64,000 nucleotides of DNA, from positions 62,001 to 126,000 of the forward strand of contig SSGH01000037.1 of assembly GCA_008015835.1 (NCBI GenBank), written 5' to 3'. The translations under genes were made by a program, and so were the position numbers. Origin of the DNA: Lysobacter sp. (GTDB lineage Bacteria > Pseudomonadota > Gammaproteobacteria > Xanthomonadales > Xanthomonadaceae). The notes beneath the pieces are model-generated. The model was not told where the DNA came from, did no database searches, and worked only from the letters and a program-made list of their open reading frames with translations. Position 1 is the first letter of the stretch; each line of letters starts with the position of its first letter. Of this stretch, positions 47,649 to 55,930 are shown piece after piece.

Positions 47649-48131
47649 GTAGGGTGGAGTAAGCGCAGCGCAACTCCACCATCGCCATCGCCCCGCCGCA
47701 TCGGCCCATCCGCGAGCGAACGCACCGCGCCCGTCGTCGGAGCATCGCGGCGTTCGAAACATTACAGCACCAGAAAGATGACGAAGCCGAAGACCCACCG
47801 TAGGCTGGAGTAAGCGCAGCGCAACTCCACCATCGCCACCGATCAGCCGCGTCGGCCAATCCGCAAGCGAATGCACCGCGCCCGCCGTTGGAACATCGCG
47901 GAATTCGAGCGATTGCAGCGCCAGAAAGATGACGAAGCGAAAGACCCACCGTAGGGTGGAGTAAGCGCAGCGCAACTCCACCATCGCCATCGTTCCGCCG
48001 CATCGGACAATCCGCGAGCGAATGCTCCGCGCCCGCCGTTGGAACATCACGGCGCTTGAGAGATTGCTGGGCCGGAGAGGTTGCGGCGCCGGTGAGAAGG
48101 TGGAGTTGCGCTGCGCTTACTCCACCCTACG
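47649..48131. repeat. 151-bp tandem repeat carrying REP palindromes, plus one inverted REP
   Basis: Three direct copies of a unit of about 151 bp start at 47649, 47800 and 47952. Each opens with GTAGGGTGGAGTAAGCGCAG and continues to a CAACTCCACC arm that pairs with it. The rest of the unit is also conserved (CAGAAAGATGACGAAGC and the preceding 60 bp). A fourth REP in opposite orientation lies at 48099-48131. The array sits between the RAYT gene and the AT-rich gene and contains no ORF of its own. Confidence 0.85.
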
Positions 48132-48146
48132 AGTCCACCTTACTCG

Positions 48147-49058
48147 TTACGAGCTTAAATTCAGGGCATTTATAATTTGCACTCTAAGTTTAGCTAGAGA
48201 AAATAAACGAACGAATTTTTCCTCTGTTATTTCATTCGCTTTCATTGCGAGAAGAGTTGGTGCAATCGATTCTACAGGCATTGCCCCAAATGTCTTGCTA
48301 TCTACTTCTCGCGCCATATCAAATAGTGCCGTGTTCAGGAGTTGGATCGCTCGTTCTTGAGCCATTATTATTCTTTTAACTTTATCAGCAGCCTCTTTCT
48401 TTTCCTCTCGCAGCTCTTTTACATATCCGTCCAGCTTAATTCTTGCTTCCTCAATCTTTTCTTCTGACTCTTTTTGAAGCTCTGCCATTCTTTCAAGAAG
48501 ATTTCTTGCATTCTCTTTATCCAGCAGCAAACCAGCATTTTGTTCTTGCGCTTCTGATAAATTTTTCTTCAAATTTAAGGTCTGCATTTCAGCGTGAGAC
48601 TTCTGCTGATTCAAGTCCTCTATTTTCTTGATGTGGTCGGAAGCCAGCTCGGTAAGCTCGTCGACTTTTATTCTTGATTTTCTCTTGAACTCAAGATAAA
48701 TATTTGGGTGCACCCATCTATATGCATCAAACCTTCTTTCAACTGCTCGCCTTACAAGACCATAAAGCTCAAATATCAATAAAAAAGCCAACGACACCAC
48801 GTAATAACCAATAATTCCAAGAAATGCATACGCCAATGGAATCCAAAGCAAATTACTCAGATCGGAAACTACTGGAGCCACTGTCTTTATTTTGATCTCA
48901 ATTGAATTTTCTGAGAAAAAAATTAACAGCAATTCACGCCAGTTGTGGATGACCCATGAAACAACAAAAGCCCCTACAAAGGGGCTTTTGAGCCGCTCGT
49001 CCAAATGAGCCTGAATCGACCCGAGAAGACTCGAAGGTGTAACCTCAGAATCACTCAT
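48147..49058 (-). CDS. AT-rich membrane/coiled-coil protein, probably acquired
   Basis: A 303-residue protein of unknown family. It has one N-terminal hydrophobic segment (SPFVGAFVVSWVIHNW, LLLIFF), a second membrane hairpin (about 68-100) and then a long coiled coil (about 120-225) rich in Glu, Lys and Leu, ending in a small globular part. Base use is strikingly unlike the neighbours: A/T-rich codons and many Lys, Asn and Ile. Together with its position next to a REP array and RAYT this indicates recent horizontal transfer. The topology would place the coiled coil in the cytoplasm. A defence or stress-sensing role is possible but unsupported. Confidence 0.75.
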   Translation of the reverse strand: MSDSEVTPSSLLGSIQAHLDERLKSPFVGAFVVSWVIHNWRELLLIFFSENSIEIKIKTVAPVVSDLSNLLWIPLAYAFLGIIGYYVVSLAFLLIFELYGLVRRAVERRFDAYRWVHPNIYLEFKRKSRIKVDELTELASDHIKKIEDLNQQKSHAEMQTLNLKKNLSEAQEQNAGLLLDKENARNLLERMAELQKESEEKIEEARIKLDGYVKELREEKKEAADKVKRIIMAQERAIQLLNTALFDMAREVDSKTFGAMPVESIAPTLLAMKANEITEEKFVRLFSLAKLRVQIINALNLSS

Positions 49059-49070
49059 TTTATCTGCCCC

Positions 49071-49874
49071 TCACCCACACTTCGAATACCCACAATTCAA
49101 ACACGTCGCGCACCCGTCCATGATCACGATCGCTTTCGTCGAGCACTTATGGCACATGGTCGCCGACGGCGGGAAGCTCACGCCTTCGCCGGTGACTTCG
49201 ATCTCTTCTTGACGGCCGGCGGGCGAGGCGGCCAGGACGCCGCCGAGGTCGTTGCTCAGCTCGGATTTTTCAGGCTTTTTTTTTGAGCGGCCTTCTTCGT
49301 ACGCGCGGCGCTTTTCGGCGATCATCGCGCGCTGGTGTTCGCTCATTTCCGGGTCGTGGATCAGACCGATCGATTTGAGGTGGTCCTCCACGATCGTGCC
49401 CAGTTCCGCCACCAGCGAGGGCATGTAGACGCCGCCGGCTTTGTAGTAGCCGCCCTTGGGGTCGAACACGGCTTTCATTTCCTCGACCAGGAAGGTCACG
49501 TCGCCGCCTTTGCGGAACACGGCGGACATGATGCGGGTGAGGGCGACGATCCACTGGAAATGCTCCATCGATTTGCTGTTGATGAAGATTTCGAAGGGGC
49601 GGCGCAGTTCGTGTTCGGTGCCGGCGTTGAGCACGATGTCGTTGATCGTCACGTACATGGCGTGTTCGACCAGCGGGGATTTGATCTTGTAGGTGCTGCC
49701 GATCAGCACGTCGGGGCGCTCGATGCGCTCGTGCATGTGGATGACGTCCGCGACGGGCAGCGCCAATTCGGCTTCGACGGTTTCGCGCGGGACGGCGGCA
49801 CCGGGAACGGCGGCCTTCTCGTCCGGTTTGACGACGGCGTAACCTTTGATTTTCTTTTCGATCTTGACGGCCAT
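49071..49874 (-). CDS. nrdJb: Small subunit of split class II ribonucleotide reductase
   Basis: A 267-residue protein matching the C-terminal part of long B12-dependent (class II) ribonucleotide reductases. Visible: AVVKPDEKAA, a KIKSPLVEHAMYVTINDI block, FEIFINSKSMEHFQWIVALTRIMSAVFR, and the C-terminal metal/redox tail with MCHKCSTKA and CATCLNCGYSKCG. In species such as Pseudomonas the enzyme is split into NrdJa and NrdJb; this is the same arrangement, with the large subunit about 1 kb upstream on the same strand. The Cys-rich tail probably re-reduces the active-site disulfide. Confidence 0.88.
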   Translation of the reverse strand: MAVKIEKKIKGYAVVKPDEKAAVPGAAVPRETVEAELALPVADVIHMHERIERPDVLIGSTYKIKSPLVEHAMYVTINDIVLNAGTEHELRRPFEIFINSKSMEHFQWIVALTRIMSAVFRKGGDVTFLVEEMKAVFDPKGGYYKAGGVYMPSLVAELGTIVEDHLKSIGLIHDPEMSEHQRAMIAEKRRAYEEGRSKKKPEKSELSNDLGGVLAASPAGRQEEIEVTGEGVSFPPSATMCHKCSTKAIVIMDGCATCLNCGYSKCG

Positions 49875-49930
49875 TGCGGGTGTGTCCGGTGTGCGTGTGA
49901 ATGTGGTGGTGCGCGAGGGGGTTGTGGCGG

Positions 49931-50082
49931 CCCCTCATCCGCCCCCTTCGGGGGCACCCCGGATCGAATCCGGGGCAGGCTCTTCTCCCCGCTTGCGGGG
50001 AGAAGAGAGTATTGCCGAGGGATGTTGAGGCCCCTCATCCGCCCCTTCGGGGCACCTTCTCCCCGCATCGCGGGGAGAAGGG
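49931..50082. repeat. Two copies of a GC-rich palindromic repeat
   Basis: Two related elements at 49931-50008 and 50030-50082. Each opens with CCCCTCATCCGCCCC, contains a CCCTTCGGGG hairpin and ends in TTCTCCCCGC...GCGGGGAGAAG. The first copy carries an extra hairpin (CCCCGGATCGAATCCGGGG). They lie between nrdJb and the histone-like gene; a third, partial copy is upstream of nrdJa's 3' end. Confidence 0.8.
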
Positions 50083-50108
50083 TGTCGCGGATTAATGCAT
50101 CTTAGCGA

Positions 50109-50633
50109 TTACTTTTTCTTCGCGGCTTTCTTTGCGGTTTTCTTCGCGGCTTTGCGCGGGGCGGCTTTTTTGCTCGCTTTCTTCGCGGCTTTTTTGGCCG
50201 GGGCTTTGGCGGCTTTCTTCGCGGCCTTGCGCGGGGCGGCTTTCTTCGCGGCGGCGGTCGCTTTCTTGGCGGCTTTCTTCACCGCTTTTTTGGCGCCGGC
50301 TTTCTTGGCGGCGGCCTTCTTCGCGACGTTCTTGGCGGCTTTCTTCGCGGCCTTCTTCCCGGCGCCGACTTTTTCCTTCACCGTCTCCACCGCGGCGGCG
50401 GCTTTGGCTTTGGCGTCGTCGACGGCTTTTCCGGCCTTCTTGCGCGCCGCGCCCGCGGCTTTGCCGGCGGCTTTGCGCGCCTTGGCGGCGGTTTTCTTGG
50501 CCTTGCCGACGACGTTGCTCACCGCTTTGCCGGGGGCGCTATTGGCCACCGCGTCGCCCACTTCTTTCGCTTTATCGGCCACCGCTTCGGCGGCGTCGGA
50601 AAGCGCATCCGTAATCACATTGCCATTGCTCAT
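50109..50633 (-). CDS. Histone H1-like Lys/Ala-rich protein
   Basis: A 174-residue protein. The first 40 residues are mixed (MSNGNVITDALSDAAEAVADK), the rest is almost only Lys and Ala with KKAAKKA-type repeats, some Pro and Arg (APRKAAKKA). This is the composition of bacterial histone H1-like proteins, which bind and condense DNA. The gene lies between the two subunits of the B12-dependent ribonucleotide reductase on the same strand. Frame choice is clear because the alternative frames give no such composition. Confidence 0.85.
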   Translation of the reverse strand: MSNGNVITDALSDAAEAVADKAKEVGDAVANSAPGKAVSNVVGKAKKTAAKARKAAGKAAGAARKKAGKAVDDAKAKAAAAVETVKEKVGAGKKAAKKAAKNVAKKAAAKKAGAKKAVKKAAKKATAAAKKAAPRKAAKKAAKAPAKKAAKKASKKAAPRKAAKKTAKKAAKKK

Positions 50634-50766
50634 GGTGGTTCCTCGTCAGGGGATCGTATCGGTCGAATTACGGGGGGTTCCCGTAGCGCGAAATGTAGCG
50701 CGATCTTCGGCGGTGCGGTGAATTAGGAAGGAAGTAGGCGCGTGGCGTGGGGACGCGCGAGGGCCG

Positions 50767-50808
50767 CCCCTCACCCCGGCCCTCTCCCCGCGTCGCGGGG
50801 AGAGGGAG
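50767..50808. repeat. Third, partial copy of the palindromic repeat
   Basis: CCCCTCACCCCGGCC followed by CTCTCCCCGC...GCGGGGAGAG; the same element family as at 49931-50082 but shorter. It lies just past the nrdJa stop codon and could act as its 3' hairpin. Confidence 0.7.
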
Positions 50809-50815
50809 GAGGGGG

Positions 50816-52966
50816 TCAGAACTTGCCGTAGTAGCCTTCTTTCAAGGCGTCGAACAGGTTGGCGGCGGTGTGCAGTTCGCCGTCGTATTCGATCTCTTCG
50901 TTGCCCTTCACTTCGACGACGGTGCCGTCTTCCAGTTCGAAGCGGTACATCGTGTTTTCCAGGTCCGATTCCTTCACCAGCACGCCCTGGAAGGCGGCCG
51001 GGTTGAAGCGGAACGTGGTGCAGCCTTTCAGGCCTTGCTGATAGGCGTAGCGGTAGATGTCCTTGAAGTCTTCGTACGGGTAGTCGGTGGGGACGTTCGC
51101 GGTCTTGGAGATCGAGCTGTCGACCCACTTCTGCGCGGCGGCCTGCACGTCGACGTGTTCCTTCGGCGTGATGTCGTCGGCGGCGATGAAGTAGTCGGGC
51201 AGCTTGGCGGCCGGATCGTCGCTGAAGGGCATGGCATCGGCGTTGATCAGTTCGCGGTAGGCCAGCAGTTCGAAGCTGTAGACGTCGACCTTTTCCTTCG
51301 ACTTCTTGCCTTCGCGGATCACGTTGCGGCTGTAGTGATGCGCGAACGAGGGTTCGATGCCGTTGGAGGCGTTATTGGCGAGGCTGAGCGAGATGGTGCC
51401 GGTGGGCGCGATCGAGCTGTGGTGGGTGAAGCGGGCGCCGTGTTCGGCGAGCTCGTCCACCAGTTCCGGCGCGACGGTGGCGACGCGCTGCATGTAGCGG
51501 CTGTACTTGGCGTGCAGCACCTTACCGGGGATCTCTTGGCCGACCTGCCAGCCGTCCTTCGCCATTTCCGGGCGCTTGCGCAGCATTTCGGCGGTGACGA
51601 CGAAGCGCTCTTCCATGATCGGCGCGGGGCCTTTCTCTTGGGCGAGCTGCAGCGCCACTTCCCAGCCGGCCACGGCCATGTCGCGGGAGACGCGTTCGGT
51701 GAATTCCAGCGACTGGGCGCTGCCGTACTTCATGCCCAGCATGGTCATGGTGCTGCCCAGGCCGAGGAAGCCCATGCCGTGGCGGCGCTTGCGCATGATT
51801 TCGGCGCGCTGCTGTTCCAACGGCAGGCCGTTCACTTCGACCACGTTGTCGAGCATGCGGGTGAACACGCGCACCACTTCCTTGTATTCCTCCCAATCGA
51901 AACGGGCGTCGTCGGTGAAGGGCTTATGCACGAACTTGGTGAGGTTCACCGAGCCCAGCAGGCACGCGCCGTAGGGCGGCAGCGGCTGTTCGCCGCAGGG
52001 GTTGGTGGCGCGAATGGTTTCGCACCACCAGTTGTTGTTCATCTCGTTGACCTTGTCGATCAGGATGAAGCCCGGCTCGGCGTAGTCGTAGGTGGACACC
52101 ATGATCATGTCCCACAGATGACGCGCCTTGATGTGGCCGTAGATCTTGCAGGCCACCATGCCGTCGTCGCGGGCGATGTAGTTGGTGTGGATCGGCCAAT
52201 CGCGCCACACCACCTGTTCGGCGTTGTTCACGTCGATGTCGCCGACTTCCTTCTCGTTGATCGGGAACACCAGCGGCCAATCGTCGTCGTTCTCGACGGC
52301 CTGCATGAAGCCGTCTGTGATCAGCAGCGAGAGGTTGAACTGACGCAAACGGCCGTCTTCGCGCTTGGCGCGGATGAAGTCCTTCACGTCGGGGTGCGAG
52401 ACGTCGAACGTGCCCATCTGCGCGCCGCGGCGGCCGCCGGCGGAGGACACGGTGAAGCACATCTTGTCGTAGATATCCATGAAGGACATCGGACCGGAGG
52501 TGTAGGCGCCCGCGCCCGCGACGAACGCGCCTTTCGGGCGCAGCGTCGAGAACTCGTAGCCGATGCCGCAGCCGGCTTTCAGGGTGAGGCCGGCCTCGTG
52601 CACTTTGTCGAGGATGCCGTCCATCGAGTCGAGGATCGACCCGGAGACGGTGCAGTTGATCGTCGAAGTGGCCGGCTTGTGCTCCAGCGCGCCCGCGTTC
52701 GAGGTGATGCGGCCGGCGGGAATCGCGCCGCGGCGCAGCGCCCACAGGAAACGGTCGTACCAATACTTCTGCTTGTCGCTGTTAGGCTCGGCGTCGGCCA
52801 GCGCGCGCGCGACGCGTTGATAGGTCGCGTCGATGTCGGCATCGACGGCCTCGCCCTGTTTGGTCTTCAGCCGGTATTTCTTGTCCCAGATATCCCAGGA
52901 CGCCGGCTGCATCGGAATCTCGGCGGCCGCCTCGGTCGCGACGGCCTCAAGACGCACTGTGCTCAT
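50816..52966 (-). CDS. nrdJa: Large (catalytic) subunit of B12-dependent ribonucleotide reductase
   Basis: A 716-residue class II ribonucleotide reductase core. It makes deoxyribonucleotides with adenosylcobalamin as radical source and needs no oxygen. Motifs: SKTINC-type NCTVSGS with an active-site Cys, FTVSSAGGRRGAQMGTFD, NPCGEQPLPPYGACLLGSVNL (substrate-site Asn-x-Cys-Glu and a second Cys) and APTGTISL. The protein ends soon after the barrel; the Cys-rich tail of long NrdJ proteins is supplied by nrdJb. Two NrdR-like boxes lie about 255-300 bp upstream. Confidence 0.93.
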   Translation of the reverse strand: MSTVRLEAVATEAAAEIPMQPASWDIWDKKYRLKTKQGEAVDADIDATYQRVARALADAEPNSDKQKYWYDRFLWALRRGAIPAGRITSNAGALEHKPATSTINCTVSGSILDSMDGILDKVHEAGLTLKAGCGIGYEFSTLRPKGAFVAGAGAYTSGPMSFMDIYDKMCFTVSSAGGRRGAQMGTFDVSHPDVKDFIRAKREDGRLRQFNLSLLITDGFMQAVENDDDWPLVFPINEKEVGDIDVNNAEQVVWRDWPIHTNYIARDDGMVACKIYGHIKARHLWDMIMVSTYDYAEPGFILIDKVNEMNNNWWCETIRATNPCGEQPLPPYGACLLGSVNLTKFVHKPFTDDARFDWEEYKEVVRVFTRMLDNVVEVNGLPLEQQRAEIMRKRRHGMGFLGLGSTMTMLGMKYGSAQSLEFTERVSRDMAVAGWEVALQLAQEKGPAPIMEERFVVTAEMLRKRPEMAKDGWQVGQEIPGKVLHAKYSRYMQRVATVAPELVDELAEHGARFTHHSSIAPTGTISLSLANNASNGIEPSFAHHYSRNVIREGKKSKEKVDVYSFELLAYRELINADAMPFSDDPAAKLPDYFIAADDITPKEHVDVQAAAQKWVDSSISKTANVPTDYPYEDFKDIYRYAYQQGLKGCTTFRFNPAAFQGVLVKESDLENTMYRFELEDGTVVEVKGNEEIEYDGELHTAANLFDALKEGYYGKF

Positions 52967-53626
52967 TCCACTCCCATCCTCGTCAGATCGACCACGGTGT
53001 GCCGCGATCTCTTGTTGTTGTCGTATCGACGGCGAAGAACGGGCTTCGCGCCGATGGCGATTCTGTGATGCGGTTCCGGGTCATACCGCGACGCTCGACA
53101 CTATGCGCTCCTGCGCGACCCGCTGTCTCGCCGGCATCCTGCGATCCCGATTCGGCGATACCCCCCGCAACCCGTGGATGTGTCCATTCTGTGACACCGT
53201 GGAACAAAACCGTCCGTGAAACACCATCGGTTGGGCTGACTGCCATTTACACCCCAAGATGTAGTGGCGACGCGGGTTGCCAAGCTACGCGCCCCGATGG
53301 GTGAAGTCAACGGCTTGACGCGGCGATTTCGATCGGTTTCCGACTCCCGGTGGGCCGCTCCGCGTTCGCCCGAACGGAGGCGCGCTCGGCGGCGCCGAAT
53401 TCGCTCGAATCCGGCCTCGATTCGCTCCGAAACCCGGCCGCTTCGGGTTTCATCCCGCGTTTATGCCGCCCGCCCGAGACTGCGGCTGCGGTCGCGTTCG
53501 CCCACCTGCTCGGCATGTCACGGGCCGGGGCTCGGGGATGGGCGCTCGGGGCTTGATTCCCGAGCGCATCGCCGCGATGTTTTCGCGTCCGCCGCCTCCC
53601 TCTCCTCGTCGCCTCGCCCGATCACG
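52967..53626. other. Divergent intergenic region nrdJa / htrA
   Basis: About 660 bp. The main signal is the pair of NrdR-like boxes at 53221-53267. The part between these and nrdJa (52967-53220) would be a 5' leader of some 250 nt; I looked for a cobalamin-riboswitch B12 box there and did not find one. The htrA-proximal part (53270-53626) shows no clear promoter. Confidence 0.45.
53221..53267 (-). promoter_or_regulatory. Tandem NrdR-like boxes upstream of nrdJa
   Basis: Two 16-bp sites related to the NrdR consensus ACACWATATATWGTGT lie exactly 31 bp apart: ACACCATCGGTTGGGC (53221-53236) and, read on the minus strand, CCACTACATCTTGGGG (53252-53267). Each matches the consensus at ten to twelve positions. 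Three-turn spacing is what the NrdR repressor needs to bind cooperatively. NrdR controls ribonucleotide reductase genes in most bacteria. Confidence 0.65.
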
Positions 53627-55102
53627 ATGACCGCCACCGACCCCACCGCCTCGCCGCGCCGTACCGCGCGCGGCTCGAAAGCCCCCCTGCTGCTGGCCCT
53701 CACCGCCGCCGCCGCGTTCGGCGGCTTCACCGCGAGCTGGCTGCGCGACACCCTGGACACCCCCGCCCAGGCCGCGGCGCCCGCCACGCCAGCGACCGCA
53801 CCGATGGTGGCGACCCTGCCCCAGGCCGTGGACGGCGAGGCCATCCCGTCGCTGGCGCCGATGCTGCAGAAGGTCACGCCGGCGGTGGTCAGCGTGCACA
53901 GCAAGCAGCGGATCCGGGTCAGTCCCTTCGCGGATCCGTTTTTCCGCCAGATGTTCCCGGAGATGACCCAGGAGCGGATCAACGAATCCCTGGGCTCGGG
54001 GGTGATCGTCGACGCCCAGCGCGGCCTGGTGCTGACCAATCACCACGTGATCGAGGGCGCGGACGACGTGTCGGTGACGCTCAACGACGGGCGCACGCTG
54101 AAGGCCGAATTCATCGGCTCCGACGCCGATACCGACGTGGCGCTGATGCGGATTCCTTCGGAGAAACTGACGGCGCTGCCGCTGGCCGACTCCGACCGCC
54201 TGCGGGTCGGCGATTTCGTGGTCGCGGTCGGCAACCCGTTCGGCTTCGCGCAAACCGTCACCTCGGGCATCGTCTCGGCGGTGAATCGCAGCAATCTGCC
54301 GGGCGCGGGCTTCCAGAACTTCATCCAGACCGACGCCTCGATCAACCCGGGCAACTCCGGCGGCGCGCTGGTGAACCTGCGCGGCGAACTGGTCGGCGTG
54401 AACACCGCCAGCTTCAACAAGTACGGCAGCGAGGCCGGCAACATCGGTCTGGGCTTCGCGATTCCGACCAATCTCGCGCGCAACGTGATGGAGCAGTTGC
54501 TGAGCAACGGCGGCGTGGTACGCCGCGGCAGCCTGGGCATCGACACGCAGGACGTCACGCCGCAACTGATGCGCGGCCTAGGCCTGAGCGAAGCGCGCGG
54601 CGCGGTGGTGACCCAGGTGTACCCCGATTCGCCGGCGCTCGCCGCGGGCCTGCGCGTGGGCGACACCATCGTGAGCGCCAACGGCCAGCGCATCGACAAC
54701 AGCAACGCCTGGCGCAATTTCCAGGGCCTGCAGCCGGTGGACAGCGTCGTGACCTTGAGCGTGCTGCGCCAAGGCAAGCCGCTGTCGATCAAGGCGACGC
54801 TGCGCGAGCAGCCGCGTTCGATCGACGGCGCGGCGATCGACCCGCGTTTGGCCGGCGCGCGTTTCGCCGAATTGCCCGAATCGCTGCGCCGTCAGGGCGC
54901 GACCGGCATTCTGGTGGAAGCGGTGGCCCGCGGCAGTCGCGCGGCCGAGAACGGGCTGGCGAAGGGCGACGTGATCATGAGCGCCAGCAGCGGCGAATTC
55001 GCCGATCTGGGCGGTTTCCGCGCCGGTTTCGCCGAACCGCCGCGCAATTTGGTGCTGCGGATCTGGCGCCAAGGGCGCCAGGGCGATGCGTTGATGCGAT
55101 GA
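53627..55102 (+). CDS. HtrA/DegP-family periplasmic serine protease
   Basis: A 491-residue trypsin-like protease with two PDZ domains. N-terminal hydrophobic segment (about 22-42) for export or anchoring, then the catalytic triad: His in TNHHVIEGA (about 138), Asp in TDVALMRI (about 170), Ser in NPGNSGGAL (about 243). PDZ1 spans about 300-390 and PDZ2 about 400-490. It degrades or refolds misfolded envelope proteins. The start at 53627 is chosen because upstream in-frame sequence is not protein-like. Confidence 0.95.
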   Translation: MTATDPTASPRRTARGSKAPLLLALTAAAAFGGFTASWLRDTLDTPAQAAAPATPATAPMVATLPQAVDGEAIPSLAPMLQKVTPAVVSVHSKQRIRVSPFADPFFRQMFPEMTQERINESLGSGVIVDAQRGLVLTNHHVIEGADDVSVTLNDGRTLKAEFIGSDADTDVALMRIPSEKLTALPLADSDRLRVGDFVVAVGNPFGFAQTVTSGIVSAVNRSNLPGAGFQNFIQTDASINPGNSGGALVNLRGELVGVNTASFNKYGSEAGNIGLGFAIPTNLARNVMEQLLSNGGVVRRGSLGIDTQDVTPQLMRGLGLSEARGAVVTQVYPDSPALAAGLRVGDTIVSANGQRIDNSNAWRNFQGLQPVDSVVTLSVLRQGKPLSIKATLREQPRSIDGAAIDPRLAGARFAELPESLRRQGATGILVEAVARGSRAAENGLAKGDVIMSASSGEFADLGGFRAGFAEPPRNLVLRIWRQGRQGDALMR

Positions 55103-55165
55103 GCCGGCCCCTCGTTTCCGCGGGCGCGCCGCCCCGACGCGACCATGTCGCGCCGGGGCGCGACC

Positions 55166-55171
55166 TATAAT
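55166..55171 (+). promoter_or_regulatory. TATAAT -10 box of a leaderless promoter
   Basis: A perfect TATAAT ends six bases before the GTG start of the HAD gene, so transcription should begin at or next to the start codon. No strong -35 hexamer is visible at 17 bp. Confidence 0.6.
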
Positions 55172-55177
55172 CGCGCC

Positions 55178-55930
55178 GTGAACTTCGCCATCCGCGCCAT
55201 CACTCTCGACCTGGACGACACCTTGTGGCCGTTCGCGCCGATCGGCGCGCGGATCGAGCGGGTGTTGGACGCGTGGTTGCGCGCGCACAGCCCGCGCACC
55301 GCGGCGGCGTTTCCCATCCCGGCGATGCGCGCCCTGCGCGAACGCGTGTTCGGGGCGCATCCGCATCTGCTGCACGATATGAGCGCGCTGCGCCGGCTCA
55401 CGCTGGAAACCGCGTTCGTCGAAAGCGGCGAGGACGCGGCGCGCACGCCCGCGCTGACCGACGCCGCCTACGAAGCGTTCTACGCCGAGCGCAATCGCGT
55501 GGAGTACTACCCGGATGCGCTGGACGCGCTGCGCCGGCTCAGCGCGCGCTTGCCGGTGCTGGCGCTGAGCAACGGCAACGCCGACCTCGAACGCATCGGC
55601 ATCGATCATCTGTTCGTCGGCCAACTATCCGCGCGCGAACACGGCGCCGCGAAACCTGAGACCAGCATTTTTCTCGCCGCCTGCGCGCGCTTGAACTGCG
55701 CGCCGCACGAGGTGCTGCATGTCGGCGATCACGACGTGATGGACGTGCTGGGCGCCGCGCGCGCCGGCCTGCGGACGGCGTGGGTGCATCGCGACGACGC
55801 GCGCCAGCGCCAACCGCACTGGCCGCACGAGACCGTGACGCCGGACGTGATCGTCCACGACCTCGCCGCGCTGGCCGATCGCATCGATCAGGCTTTCGCT
55901 CCCGCCCGCATCCCCGAGCCCACGCCATGA
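55178..55930 (+). CDS. HAD-superfamily hydrolase (YigB-like)
   Basis: A 250-residue HAD phosphatase. Motif I ITLDLDDTLWP (nucleophile Asp), motif II LALSNGNAD, motif III Lys in GAAKPETSIF and motif IV HVGDHDVMDVLGA are all present; an alpha-helical cap lies between motifs I and II. Relatives include the FMN phosphatase YigB. I use the GTG at 55178, directly after a TATAAT box; the ATG at 55145 lies upstream of that promoter. The stop overlaps the next start (ATGA). Confidence 0.88.
   Translation: MNFAIRAITLDLDDTLWPFAPIGARIERVLDAWLRAHSPRTAAAFPIPAMRALRERVFGAHPHLLHDMSALRRLTLETAFVESGEDAARTPALTDAAYEAFYAERNRVEYYPDALDALRRLSARLPVLALSNGNADLERIGIDHLFVGQLSAREHGAAKPETSIFLAACARLNCAPHEVLHVGDHDVMDVLGAARAGLRTAWVHRDDARQRQPHWPHETVTPDVIVHDLAALADRIDQAFAPARIPEPTP

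Noticed and set aside
47649-48131. Regularly spaced repeats, CRISPR considered
   Set aside because: Units of about 151 bp with conserved rather than unique intervening sequence and a REP palindrome; no cas genes.
50095-50721. Plus-strand ORF of Phe/Ala/Leu-rich protein opposite the histone-like gene
   Set aside because: It is the mirror of Lys/Ala codons on the minus strand; the H1-like composition and start fit the minus strand.
52967-53220. Cobalamin riboswitch upstream of the B12-dependent reductase
   Set aside because: Looked for the conserved B12 box and its neighbouring stems in the leader; nothing convincing was found.
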